The translations under genes and the position numbers were made by a program. From a virus: a stretch of DNA of 40,370 nucleotides. The stretch's first letter is position 1. Each line of letters starts with the position of its first letter. The stretch spans positions 1 through 40,370 of IMG/VR virus record IMGVR_UViG_3300042895_001827. The stretch is one strand, 5' to 3'. The notes beneath the pieces are model-generated. The model was given only the letters and a program-made list of their open reading frames with translations, had not been told where the DNA came from and made no database searches. This document shows, in pieces, positions 22,907-31,493 of this stretch.

Positions 22907-25489
22907 ATGTATCAATCAGCCTATTACGACAGAACAGATTATTCTTATTATATTAGAGATGATAAAACAGGATGGCATAATTTCAAATATACCCCTGAAT
23001 TATATCAAATCGCTCCAGATGGTGTACTAGAAACACTAGACGGTAAACGTGCTACTCCAATTAAAAAATATAATTGGAAGGATATTTCATTATATGAACA
23101 AGACGTTGATAAATTAACTCGAGTATTAATCGATTTATATAAAGACGATGATAATGGACCAACACATCAAAATGTAGTTTATTTCGATATTGAGTGTGAA
23201 ATTGGTGGAGCATTAACTACAGAATACATCAAATCAGCACCGATGAAAATGACATCGGTTTCAGCTTACGATCAAACAACACAAAAATATTATTGTTATA
23301 TATTAGATGAAAAACAACAACTAGATCCTATCGACAGTGATAATAAAGTAGTTGTTCCATTTAAAACAGAAGCAGAAATGCTAGCCAAATTCCTAGATCT
23401 ATGGGAAGAATTAGATCCTACTATCATTACAGGATGGAATAGTGGATTTTTTGACGTACCTTACATGTACTATAGAATGTGTAATGTATTAGGCAAAACT
23501 GAAGCATCTCGTTTATCCCCTCTACGCAAATTAAATTTCACTGAATGGGATATATCACAGCCTATTGAATTAGGTGGTATTAATCATTTAGATTATATGT
23601 TATTATTTAAAAAATATATAACTAAACAAGAACCATCATATAAATTAGGTGATGTTGGAGAAAAATATGTAAAATTAGGTAAAGTTGAGTATGAAGGTAA
23701 CCTAGATAAATTATTTAGAGACGATATAAACACATTCATTCAATATAACCTAAGGGATGTTGAGATTATTATTGAATTGGAGAAAAAGCTTAAATTCATT
23801 GATTTAACGGTAGCTATCTGTCATTTATGTCATGTACCCTACGAACAAATATACTTATCAACAGTATTAAATGATGGAGCTATATTAACATATTTAAAAC
23901 GTCAAGGTATAGTATCACCTAATAAACCAACTACAATAAATCCATTATTAAAAGACAGTAATAATGATGAATATGCTGGTGGTTATTTAAAAGATCCAAT
24001 TCCTGGATTATATGAGTGGGTTATTGACTTAGACTTTACATCACTATATCCTTCTATTATTCGTTCACTTAATATAGGAATTGAAACATTAATAGGTAGA
24101 ATTGTTAATTCAGACAAATATGACAATCAATGGACATATGCTGAGTTAGTTAATATGGATCCTAATGATTTAATTACTATTGAAAAATTAAGACCCGATT
24201 TCACATTAGCTAGAAATCAAGTACCTGTAAGGAAAGTAATCAATATGATTGAATCTAATATTTGGGTTACTGCGGCTTCAGGAGCTATATTTCAAACAGA
24301 CAAATCATCTGTAGTATGTGAAGTATTAACAGATTGGTTTAATAAACGTAAGCATTATAAAAAATTAATGTCTCAATCATACAAATCAGGAGATAAGAAT
24401 TTAGGTGATCATTACCATCGATTACAACATGCTTATAAAATTAAATTAAATGACGTTTATGGTTGCTATGCTATTAACGGATGGAGATATACTGATGGAC
24501 ATAAAATCATTTCATCTGCTATCACATTAACAGGACAACGAGTAACTCAAGAATCCATTAAGTTTGTAAACAAATGGATGAATGATAAATTAAATACTAA
24601 AAATAAAGACTATGTAGTTACTTCAGATACTGACTCATTATTTATCCAGGTTAAGGATCTACTAATAAGTAAAGGTATTGATTTAAATAATAAAGAGGAA
24701 TGCGTTAGAGTAACACTCGAATTAGCAACTGAAATTCAAAAAGCATCTAATGAATATATAGGTAAATTTGCTATGACTGCGTTTAATATTCCTAATAATA
24801 GAGAACATTATTTTGAGTTAAAACAAGAGGTAGTTATTGAAAGGGGATATTTTGCTGGTAAACGTCGATATGCTATGGCTATCGTAAATAAAGAAGGTGT
24901 ACCTGTAGAAGAAATGGTAATGATGGGATTGGATCTAATGAAATCAAATATGCCACCACTATATAAAAAGTTTGGACAAAATCTATTAGTTGAAATAATG
25001 GCTGGTAAACCTAAACAAGAAATAGATAAGAGTATTATTGACTTTAAATCATCATTAAACCAATTACCTTGGGCTGATATTGCTAAACCTACAGGAGTAA
25101 AACAAATTAGTGCTTATGTTGCTAAACGTCCATCGCCTGGTGAGATATTTAGTGAATTAAAATTAAAATGCCCAATCAATACTAGAGCCGCTGTGTATTA
25201 TAACGATATCCTTAGATTTAAACGTTTAGATAAAAAATATTCATGTTTTACTGAAGGTGATAAGATGAAGTATGTATCTTTAAAACCTAATCCATTTGAA
25301 ATTAACGTAATAGGATTTAATGGTAACGACCCTGAATTTATTACTAGTTTTATAGACAAATATGTTGATAGAGAAGATGCGTTTAACTCTGTATTATTAA
25401 ATAAATTAAAAGGTGTTTATGAAGATATTGGGTGGGGCAATGATTTCCCTGTATTAGATGCAAAAATATCTAGATTCTTTAAATTTTAA
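22907..25489 (+). CDS. 43: Replicative DNA polymerase, family B (gp43-like)
   Basis: 860 residues (T4 gp43 has 898). Proofreading exonuclease motifs are VVYFDIECEIGG (Exo I, Asp94 and Glu96), GWNSGFFDVPYMYYR (Exo II) and YNLRDVEII (Exo III). The polymerase motifs are DLDFTSLYPSII (motif A, Asp376), KIKLNDVYGCY (motif B) and VVTSDTDSLFI (motif C, Asp574 and Asp576). All catalytic residues are intact. It copies the phage genome with the clamp and clamp loader that follow. It is preceded by its own promoter with the octamer 4 bases before ATG. The second, family A-like polymerase at 2801 lies far upstream. Confidence 0.95.
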   Translation: MYQSAYYDRTDYSYYIRDDKTGWHNFKYTPELYQIAPDGVLETLDGKRATPIKKYNWKDISLYEQDVDKLTRVLIDLYKDDDNGPTHQNVVYFDIECEIGGALTTEYIKSAPMKMTSVSAYDQTTQKYYCYILDEKQQLDPIDSDNKVVVPFKTEAEMLAKFLDLWEELDPTIITGWNSGFFDVPYMYYRMCNVLGKTEASRLSPLRKLNFTEWDISQPIELGGINHLDYMLLFKKYITKQEPSYKLGDVGEKYVKLGKVEYEGNLDKLFRDDINTFIQYNLRDVEIIIELEKKLKFIDLTVAICHLCHVPYEQIYLSTVLNDGAILTYLKRQGIVSPNKPTTINPLLKDSNNDEYAGGYLKDPIPGLYEWVIDLDFTSLYPSIIRSLNIGIETLIGRIVNSDKYDNQWTYAELVNMDPNDLITIEKLRPDFTLARNQVPVRKVINMIESNIWVTAASGAIFQTDKSSVVCEVLTDWFNKRKHYKKLMSQSYKSGDKNLGDHYHRLQHAYKIKLNDVYGCYAINGWRYTDGHKIISSAITLTGQRVTQESIKFVNKWMNDKLNTKNKDYVVTSDTDSLFIQVKDLLISKGIDLNNKEECVRVTLELATEIQKASNEYIGKFAMTAFNIPNNREHYFELKQEVVIERGYFAGKRRYAMAIVNKEGVPVEEMVMMGLDLMKSNMPPLYKKFGQNLLVEIMAGKPKQEIDKSIIDFKSSLNQLPWADIAKPTGVKQISAYVAKRPSPGEIFSELKLKCPINTRAAVYYNDILRFKRLDKKYSCFTEGDKMKYVSLKPNPFEINVIGFNGNDPEFITSFIDKYVDREDAFNSVLLNKLKGVYEDIGWGNDFPVLDAKISRFFKF

Positions 25490-25490
25490 C

Positions 25491-25521
25491 TTTGAAAAGC
25501 AAAACAAATTAATTATATTTA
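25491..25521 (+). promoter_or_regulatory. Phage promoter P7 (sliding clamp), leaderless type
   Basis: TTTGAAAAGCAAAA (25491-25504), 9 bases, TATATTTA (25514-25521), 4 bases, ATG at 25526. It is one of the two fullest matches in the window, with the small dyad TTTG-N5-CAAA in the upstream block. Confidence 0.85.
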
Positions 25522-25525
25522 GCAC

Positions 25526-26251
25526 ATGAAAAAATTATACTTATCTGACGTTATAGAAAAATACTATTTAGGTGGTGTTGTTGAACGTGTAAAAATTAGT
25601 GTAACTGATAAAACATTACATTCTAAATTTATAGCAGTTAATAAAAATTTAATTGGGGAACTATCAGCTCCTAATATTGAATTAGAAGATTGTGAATTTG
25701 GAGTATATGATACATCACAACTACTAAAATTACTTAATATTACAGACCAGTTTATTACATTAAACGTAGAAAAACAAGGTAAAGTATCTAATAAATTACT
25801 AATTGCAGACACAGAGTATAATTTAGAATATGCTTTAGCGGATACTATGTTAACTCCTATTATTCCTTCATTTGATGAACCAGAATATGAAATGGTAGCT
25901 ACTCTTGACAAAGAATTTATTGACAAATTTATTAAAGCTAAAAAAGCATTAAATACTGAAGTGTTTGTAGTTGAACCTAGCTACGATGCTTTACACAATG
26001 ATGTTATCTTGTTTACTTTAGGTGGTGTTGAAGGATATACTAATAAAATTAGTTTTCATATTGTAGCTTCTAAAACAAAAACATTAGGTACGCAAAGTAA
26101 ATTCCCTATTAATGAATTTAATGAAATACTATTAGCTAATAAAGACATTACTTCCAGTACATTGTATATAAGTCAACAAGGTGTATTAAAGATTGAATTC
26201 GAGAATGAAGAAAAAGTAAAAGTATCTTACGTTCTTATCGGAAAGGAATAA
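25526..26251 (+). CDS. 45: Sliding clamp (gp45-like)
   Basis: 241 residues (T4 gp45 has 228). It forms a ring around DNA that holds the polymerase, and in T4-like phages it also activates late transcription. The fold is indicated by two repeated halves with alternating beta strands: SQLLKLLNITDQFITLNVEK in the first half and INEFNEILLANKDITSSTLY with LYISQQGVLKIEF in the second. There are no enzymatic motifs. The assignment rests on this pattern plus location between the polymerase and the clamp-loader genes. It has its own promoter with the octamer 4 bases before the ATG. Confidence 0.8.
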   Translation: MKKLYLSDVIEKYYLGGVVERVKISVTDKTLHSKFIAVNKNLIGELSAPNIELEDCEFGVYDTSQLLKLLNITDQFITLNVEKQGKVSNKLLIADTEYNLEYALADTMLTPIIPSFDEPEYEMVATLDKEFIDKFIKAKKALNTEVFVVEPSYDALHNDVILFTLGGVEGYTNKISFHIVASKTKTLGTQSKFPINEFNEILLANKDITSSTLYISQQGVLKIEFENEEKVKVSYVLIGKE

Positions 26252-26290
26252 AAATTATATATTTATATACAACACAAATTAATTAACGTT

Positions 26291-26581
26291 ATGAAAATAA
26301 AACCATTGCACAACCACGTTGTGATCAAACAACAAGACGAAACAGAAACCATGTACGGGAACATTATTGTCCCAGATGCTGGTAAAGAAAAACCATTAAT
26401 GGGCGAAGTAGTAGCAGTAGGACCTGGTATTGTCAACATGAATGGAGCTTTAATCCCAAACACATTAGAAGTAGGCCAAAAAGTATCATTTCCTTCATTT
26501 GGTGGACAAAAACTAAGTATAGGTGGAGAAGATTATCTTATCTACAAAGAACAAGATATATTTGCTATTTTAGAGGATTAA
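26291..26581 (+). CDS. groES: GroES-like co-chaperonin
   Basis: 96 residues, the length of bacterial GroES. It starts KIKPLHNHVVIKQQDETETM, with the mobile-loop region at about residues 16-32 (ETMYGNIIVPDAGKEKP), and contains GEVVAVGPG and the dome and C-terminal strands GEDYLIYKEQDIFAILED. It caps GroEL and closes the folding chamber. T4 instead has gp31, a GroES substitute that works with host GroEL. Here a GroEL follows 37 bases later. Upstream, TATATTTATATAC (26258) stands without a clear -33 element, so its promoter is uncertain. Confidence 0.93.
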   Translation: MKIKPLHNHVVIKQQDETETMYGNIIVPDAGKEKPLMGEVVAVGPGIVNMNGALIPNTLEVGQKVSFPSFGGQKLSIGGEDYLIYKEQDIFAILED

Positions 26582-26618
26582 TAATTAACATAGTATACTA
26601 AATAATAAAACAAAATAA

Positions 26619-28241
26619 ATGAGTAAGATAATCGTTTTCGACAGAGAAGCAAAAGAAAAATTAAAAGCTGGTATTGATAAAGTCAATAAAGCAGTTTCAA
26701 CAACAATGGGGCCTTTTGGTCGTAATGTTTTAATTGAAAAAGAATACGGACAAGTTCAATCAACTAAAGATGGTGTTTCAGTAGCTAAAACTATTACATT
26801 AGAAGACCCGATTGAAAACATGGCCGCTACAGTAATTAAACAAGCCGCTACTAAAACAGTAGACGCTGCTGGTGATGGAACAACAACATCAACTGTATTA
26901 GCTCATTCAATTGCTATTCAAGCATTAGAAGCAACAGCATACGCCTCTACAAACGCAACACAAGTTAAACGTGGAATTGAGCAAGCTGTTAAAGAAGTAG
27001 TTGATGAATTAAAAACAATGTCAACTGACATTACTGATGAGAAACAAATTAAACAAATTGCTACATTATCAGCAAATGGTGATGAAGAAATTGGTAATTT
27101 AGTTGCTACAGCATTAGATAAAGTAGGTAGAGATGGAGTTGTAACTGTAGAAGAATCACGTTCAGGTGAAACATCACTTGAAGTAGTAGAAGGTTTACAA
27201 TTCGACAGAGGATATAAATCACCATATTTTGTTACAGATAACAACACTATGTCTTCAGTATTAACTGAACCATTATTGTTATTAGTAGATGGTAGAATAA
27301 GTCAAGTAAAAGATTTATTACCTATCTTAGAATCTGTATCTCAACAACAAAAATCATTATTAGTTATTGCTGAAGATTTTGGGGATGAAGTATTATCTAC
27401 ATTAGTAGTAAATAAAATGAGAGGTATTTTAAAAGTAGCTGCTGTTAAAGCACCTGATTTTGGAGACCGTAGAACATTAATCTTAGAAGATATTGCTGCT
27501 TTAACTGGTGGTACTGTAGTTTCATCTACTAAAGGTATGAAGTTAGACAAATTCAATAAAGATTGGTTTGGACAAGCACGTACTGCAACTGTAGGTAAAG
27601 ACACAACTACTGTAGTTGATGGTAAAGGAGATACTGAAATTATTGAGGCTCGTATTTTAGAATTAAAAGCACAAATTGATAAGTCATCATCTCCATACGA
27701 AATTGAAAAATTACAAGAACGTTTAGCCAAAATGGTAGGCGGCGTTGCAATCATTAACGTAGGTGGTGGTACAGAAATCGAAATGAAAGAGAAAAAAGAT
27801 CGTTTAGACGATGCTTTACAAGCTACAAAAGCTGCTCTTGAAGAAGGTATTCTACCAGGTGCTGGTGTAGCATTATTACATGCTAGAAATGCTATTTCAA
27901 AACGTGAAAATACTGATTTTGGTACAGGTAAAAAGATTGTATTTGAAGCTTGTAGTAAACCATTTGAACAAATCTTAATTAACGCTGGTGAAAAACCAAG
28001 CCAATGGGAAATGAGCATCTATGTAGATTCAAACGTTAGATCAGCAGTTCCTAATATTGAAGCAAATCAATTAGTTGATGCATTCGAATCTGGTATTATT
28101 GATCCAACTAAAGTAGTACGTTCAGCATTACAAAATGCAGCTGCAGCCGCAGTAACATTATTAATGACAGAATGTGTTATTCATGAAAAACCATCTGATA
28201 AAAAAGATGATTCAAATCCATTAGCTGGATTAGGAATGTAA
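26619..28241 (+). CDS. groEL: GroEL-like chaperonin
   Basis: 540 residues, full length. ATP-binding and hydrolysis elements are present: TTMGPFGRNVLIEK, STKDGVSVAK (Asp51), AGDGTTTSTVLA (85 onward), and the late EEGILPGAGVALLHAR. The apical domain is complete. The end is NPLAGLGM, without the GGM repeats of E. coli GroEL. With the phage's GroES it should fold virion or replication proteins, possibly replacing host GroEL. Nothing suggests a broken gene. A glycosyltransferase gene starts one base after its stop. Confidence 0.95.
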   Translation: MSKIIVFDREAKEKLKAGIDKVNKAVSTTMGPFGRNVLIEKEYGQVQSTKDGVSVAKTITLEDPIENMAATVIKQAATKTVDAAGDGTTTSTVLAHSIAIQALEATAYASTNATQVKRGIEQAVKEVVDELKTMSTDITDEKQIKQIATLSANGDEEIGNLVATALDKVGRDGVVTVEESRSGETSLEVVEGLQFDRGYKSPYFVTDNNTMSSVLTEPLLLLVDGRISQVKDLLPILESVSQQQKSLLVIAEDFGDEVLSTLVVNKMRGILKVAAVKAPDFGDRRTLILEDIAALTGGTVVSSTKGMKLDKFNKDWFGQARTATVGKDTTTVVDGKGDTEIIEARILELKAQIDKSSSPYEIEKLQERLAKMVGGVAIINVGGGTEIEMKEKKDRLDDALQATKAALEEGILPGAGVALLHARNAISKRENTDFGTGKKIVFEACSKPFEQILINAGEKPSQWEMSIYVDSNVRSAVPNIEANQLVDAFESGIIDPTKVVRSALQNAAAAAVTLLMTECVIHEKPSDKKDDSNPLAGLGM

Positions 28242-28242
28242 G

Positions 28243-28857
28243 ATGATTGAAAATGTACATTACATTTGGATAGGGAATAACAATATACCTAATAAGTATT
28301 TACTTAACTTTAAAAAGTGTGTTGATTTAAATAGACAGTTTTCATTCACTATATGGAAAAATGAAGATTGTTTACAATTAATAAGAGAATACGATTTAGA
28401 AGATATATTTACTTCCCTATCCTTTATATGTAGGTGTAATTTATTAAAATATCTTATACTCCATAAATTTGGAGGAATATACACTGATTTTGATATTACA
28501 TGGAAACAACCATTTGCTAAAATAATAAATGATTTTAATTTTCCTGCTGTAGATTTAATCTTAACATCTACAAATGAGAATACATTAATGGATGATCCAT
28601 TTATAGTAAGTAAACCCAACATATTAGGAAATTGTATTGCATATTGCAAAAGAAGAACCAAATTAAAATATGATGGTGAAATATACGAACGAACAAAACA
28701 ATTAGTTACACATAAATTAGAACCATTTGGCCCTTTTGGATTAACAGAATGGTTAGAGTTTGATAAAGTTAACTATAGTCATTTCCCTCAGGCAATATTA
28801 TTAGATAATAAAGGTTTTTTTGGAGTCCACGAACAAAGAAGCATTTGGAAGTTTTGA
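28243..28857 (+). CDS. Glycosyltransferase, GT32-like (DxD sugar transferase)
   Basis: 204 residues, ATG one base after the groEL stop. It starts ENVHYIWIGNNNIPNKYLLN, the typical first strand of the OCH1/GT32 family (IHYIWFGxxxxP), with FTIWKNEDC next, then LLKYLILHKFGGIYTDFDIT carrying the DxD (Asp-Phe-Asp) that binds metal and nucleotide sugar. It is cytoplasmic, with no membrane segment. The acceptor is unknown. It is isolated from the main glycan cluster, between chaperonin and clamp-loader genes, so it may have entered separately. Confidence 0.8.
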   Translation: MIENVHYIWIGNNNIPNKYLLNFKKCVDLNRQFSFTIWKNEDCLQLIREYDLEDIFTSLSFICRCNLLKYLILHKFGGIYTDFDITWKQPFAKIINDFNFPAVDLILTSTNENTLMDDPFIVSKPNILGNCIAYCKRRTKLKYDGEIYERTKQLVTHKLEPFGPFGLTEWLEFDKVNYSHFPQAILLDNKGFFGVHEQRSIWKF

Positions 28858-28883
28858 AAGGCAAAATAAAAGTTATATATTCA
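28853..28883 (+). promoter_or_regulatory. Phage promoter P8 (clamp loader), leaderless type
   Basis: TTTGAAAGGCAAAA (28853-28866), 9 bases, TATATTCA (28876-28883), 4 bases, ATG at 28888. The block starts in the last codons of the glycosyltransferase gene. Both upstream elements match the consensus. Confidence 0.83.
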
Positions 28884-28887
28884 CAAT

Positions 28888-29802
28888 ATGAGCAAAAAAC
28901 ACACTCTTTGGATTGAAAAATTTAGATCTGAGAATCTAGAACAATATATTGGTAACGAGGATATTAAAAATCGTATTGCTGAATGTATTAAAACTAATGA
29001 TATACCCCATTTTATATTTGCTGGTACAGCAGGCACAGGTAAAACTACATTAGCTAAATTAATAGTTAAAAATATTAAATGTGACTATTTATATTTAAAT
29101 GCCAGCGATGAAAATGGTATTGATATGATTAGAGAAAAAGTAAAGGGCTTCGCATCATCAGCATCATTTAATCCTATTAAAGTTGTTATATTAGACGAGG
29201 CTGATTTCTTAACTCAACCAGCACAAGCAGCATTACGTAATATTATTGAAGAATATTCATTAAATACTCGTTTTGTATTAACTTGTAATTATATTGAACG
29301 TTTAATTGAACCTTTACAATCACGTTGTGAAATTAATAAATTAACACCTCCCTCTAAAAGTGAAGTAGCTAAACACGTTTGCACTAATATTTTAGAAGCT
29401 GAAGGTGTTAGTTATGATTTAAAAGATGTAGCTCAAGTAATTAAACAATATTATCCTGATATTCGTTCTGTTATTAAGAATTTACAAGCAGGAACTAGAG
29501 ATAATAAATTCACATTAGCGGCAGTAGACATATTCTGGTGTACTAAGATTTTAGATGTACTTAAAGCACCAACTAAAAATAGTTGGATAGATATGAGACA
29601 AATTATTGCTGATGCTCAAGTAGATGATTATCAACCATTAATTGAATATCTATTTGAACATATCAGTACTTATGGAGCAGGTAACGAAGCATCAATCACA
29701 GTAGAATTAGATGAAACTCAATGGCGTTCTCGTTCAGTACCAGATAAAGAAATTAACATTGCCTCATTATTAGGTAAAATATTAAACATAATTAAAAAAT
29801 GA
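28888..29802 (+). CDS. 44: Clamp loader ATPase subunit (gp44-like)
   Basis: 304 residues (T4 gp44 has 319). It opens and loads the sliding clamp. AAA+ motifs are Walker A FAGTAGTGKTTLAK (45-58), Walker B VVILDEADFL (99-108), sensor 1 FVLTCNYIERL, and the arginine finger LQSRCE (Arg146). The N-terminal TLWIEKFRSENLEQYIG is the RFC-box start. It lies directly behind promoter P8, heading a run that reaches gp62 (30860) with three extra genes inserted. The next gene overlaps its stop by 4 bases (ATGA). Confidence 0.93.
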   Translation: MSKKHTLWIEKFRSENLEQYIGNEDIKNRIAECIKTNDIPHFIFAGTAGTGKTTLAKLIVKNIKCDYLYLNASDENGIDMIREKVKGFASSASFNPIKVVILDEADFLTQPAQAALRNIIEEYSLNTRFVLTCNYIERLIEPLQSRCEINKLTPPSKSEVAKHVCTNILEAEGVSYDLKDVAQVIKQYYPDIRSVIKNLQAGTRDNKFTLAAVDIFWCTKILDVLKAPTKNSWIDMRQIIADAQVDDYQPLIEYLFEHISTYGAGNEASITVELDETQWRSRSVPDKEINIASLLGKILNIIKK

Positions 29803-30380
29803 AAAAATTATTAATCTTATTATTACTAATCACTCCTGTAACTTTATTAGCACAGTTGAGAGATTCTGTTTATATTAAAACAAGTATTTACGAAACAGTA
29901 TATTCTGAAGTATTAGAGCAACCAAAATGGGTTAGATACACAGTATTGTGTCCTGATGGTAAAGCATCAAGAAAAGGAATGGATTTCTATACTGAAAGTT
30001 CAGTTATTACATCAAGTAATCCTGACTATGTAAATAATGAATGGGATAAGGGCCATATGGCCCCCGCAGCTGATTTTAATTGTACTACAGAAATGTTAAA
30101 ACAAACATTCTCATTTGTTAATTGTGCATTACAAAATGAATCATTAAATAGAGGTGCTTGGCGTTTATTAGAGGCATATGAACGAGAATTAGCTAAAACT
30201 AATCAAGTATCAGTATATATTAAATTAGATTTTGGTAAAAATGTATTACCAACAGGCGCTAACGTACCAACAGGATTCTATAAAGAAATAAAAACACCTA
30301 AAGATAAATTATGTTTCTATTTTAAAAACGAAAAACCAGCAAGTACAGATTTTAACAAATATAAATGTAATTGTAAATAA
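29799..30380 (+). CDS. Exported DNA/RNA non-specific endonuclease (NUC1 family)
   Basis: 193 residues. The first 19 residues MKKLLILLLLITPVTLLAQ form a clear signal peptide, with the LLAQ end common in Bacteroidota. The catalytic block is EWDKGHMAPAADF (His86, where most members have DRGH), and the metal-binding segment is LNRGAWRLLE (Asn117). Six Cys, five of them after the signal peptide, would suit a periplasmic or secreted enzyme. It overlaps the gp44 stop by 4 bases. Degrading DNA outside the cytoplasm (for example DNA from competing phages, or released host DNA for nutrients) is inference; the signal peptide argues against a role in cytoplasmic host-DNA breakdown before lysis. Confidence 0.85.
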   Translation: MKKLLILLLLITPVTLLAQLRDSVYIKTSIYETVYSEVLEQPKWVRYTVLCPDGKASRKGMDFYTESSVITSSNPDYVNNEWDKGHMAPAADFNCTTEMLKQTFSFVNCALQNESLNRGAWRLLEAYERELAKTNQVSVYIKLDFGKNVLPTGANVPTGFYKEIKTPKDKLCFYFKNEKPASTDFNKYKCNCK

Positions 30381-30384
30381 GAAT

Positions 30385-30612
30385 ATGGAACAACAATTAA
30401 ATATAAGTTTAGACAAAACTACAGCTGTAGTTTGTGAAAAATGTGATAGTTCATCATTTGTAGAAGGAACATTACTTCGTAAAGCATCTAGATTTCTAAC
30501 AGGAACACAACAAGATGCATTGATACCAATTCCGGTATTTGTATGTAGTAAATGTGGGCACGTAAACGAAGAGTTTTTACCTATGCAACTTAAAACTAAA
30601 CAAGAAGACTAA
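30385..30612 (+). CDS. Small zinc-ribbon protein
   Basis: 75 residues. Two CxxC pairs, VVCEKCDS (Cys17, Cys20) and FVCSKCGHVNEEF, are separated by a stretch of about 33 residues (LLRKASRFLTGTQQDALIPI), a zinc-ribbon pattern. The gene has a one-base overlap with the next gene (TAATG). It sits between clamp-loader genes, so a transcription or replication accessory role is plausible, but the family is not identified. Confidence 0.75.
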   Translation: MEQQLNISLDKTTAVVCEKCDSSSFVEGTLLRKASRFLTGTQQDALIPIPVFVCSKCGHVNEEFLPMQLKTKQED

Positions 30613-30860
30613 TGTTTGATTTATTCGGAATAAAAAAATTAAAAATGACAAACCAAGAACTAGAACAGAGCAATGCTCAGTTAAATCAACGTTTATCTAC
30701 GCTTAACGACGAAAATAAAAGTTTAATCGTTAGATTACGTATGGCTGAAGGCCAAATTAAGGCAATGTCTTCTAATATATCTTCATTAGAAGAACAATTA
30801 AAAAGAACCAATTCAGAAACACAAAAAGATAAATACTCAGACGAATCAAGATACTACTAA
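30612..30860 (+). CDS. Small coiled-coil protein
   Basis: 82 residues. Residues 10-70 form a continuous heptad-type coiled coil (NQELEQSNAQLNQRLSTLND, then ENKSLIVRLRMAEGQIKAM). Residues 1-9 (MFDLFGIKK) are a short hydrophobic lead that could dock to a partner. The ATG overlaps the preceding stop and its own stop overlaps the gp62 start. The family is not identified. It may be an oligomerising adaptor for the neighbouring clamp loader or zinc-ribbon protein. Confidence 0.72.
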   Translation: MFDLFGIKKLKMTNQELEQSNAQLNQRLSTLNDENKSLIVRLRMAEGQIKAMSSNISSLEEQLKRTNSETQKDKYSDESRYY

Positions 30861-31234
30861 TGAATATATTTGATCATTTAAAAAATATTACCACTCAGAA
30901 GGGAGAATTTCTAGGTGAAGAAGGTTGGAATAACTGGATGATCAACAGATATTTAAGTATGAGTCAAGATTACTGTGAGGTAGTAAATATAGTACAGAAG
31001 AATACTTGGCAAATTAAACCTGAACATCTATATAATCTATATAAAGATATTATACCTAAGCAATATGTTTTTTTAAAATATATAAAGGCTAAAAATAAAG
31101 TAGATTATAAAAAAGAAGAAATTGATGCTGTACAAAAGTATTTTGAAGTAAGTGGGCGTGAAGCAAAAGAATATATTAGAATGCTTCCTAAAGATGAATT
31201 AACAAACATAATGTCTCAAGTAAATGGAAAATAA
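30860..31234 (+). CDS. 62: Clamp loader small subunit (gp62-like)
   Basis: 124 residues, shorter than T4 gp62 (187). The region WNNWMINRYLSMSQDYCEVV is the gp62 signature (a conserved NRxLS with an acidic residue behind), in an N-terminal segment starting IFDHLKNITTQKG. It joins four gp44 subunits in the clamp loader. The start overlaps the coiled-coil gene stop, and the next gene starts in its end. Assignment is by motif and by neighbourhood with gp44 three genes upstream. Confidence 0.75.
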   Translation: MNIFDHLKNITTQKGEFLGEEGWNNWMINRYLSMSQDYCEVVNIVQKNTWQIKPEHLYNLYKDIIPKQYVFLKYIKAKNKVDYKKEEIDAVQKYFEVSGREAKEYIRMLPKDELTNIMSQVNGK

Positions 31235-31493
31235 CGAATTAAAAGATCAAATTACACTAGCAGTTATTGATGATTTAGTTTCTCGTAGTCAACGAGGAAT
31301 TAACAAGTATAACACTACATTAGATCAAAACAATAAGGATGATTATATGAATCATCTATATGAAGAATTACTTGATGCTGCTCAGTATATTAAAAAAGAA
31401 ATGTCTTTTGTACCTATGATTAAAGAACTAATTAAAAACACTCCAAACGATATGGAATTAGGAAAAATCATAAGACAAAAATTCAATGGCTAA
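31224..31493 (+). CDS. Small MazG-like/EELLDAA helical protein
   Basis: 89 residues, overlapping gp62 by 11 bases and the next gene by 8. The helix pair around RGINKYNTTLDQNNKDDYMN and HLYEELLDAAQYIKKEM matches the small phage proteins with the E(E/L)LLDA signature, found in MazG-like nucleoside triphosphate pyrophosphohydrolases and related phage families. The Glu-Glu and Asp of EELLDA could bind metal. Whether this small protein acts on nucleotides is uncertain. Confidence 0.6.
   Translation: MENNELKDQITLAVIDDLVSRSQRGINKYNTTLDQNNKDDYMNHLYEELLDAAQYIKKEMSFVPMIKELIKNTPNDMELGKIIRQKFNG

Noticed and set aside
26258-26265. TATATTTA before groES as another member of the promoter family
   Set aside because: The 14-base block at the fixed distance reads TTATCGGAAAGGAA, with neither TTTG/TTGG nor CAAAA in place, so I left it out of the family although it may be a promoter of another type.
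27341-28018. Long reverse-strand open frame opposite groEL (about 225 codons)
   Set aside because: It is a mirror of groEL codon use, with a low-complexity Ser/Leu-rich translation and no motif; other reverse frames in the window are shorter and equally unconvincing.
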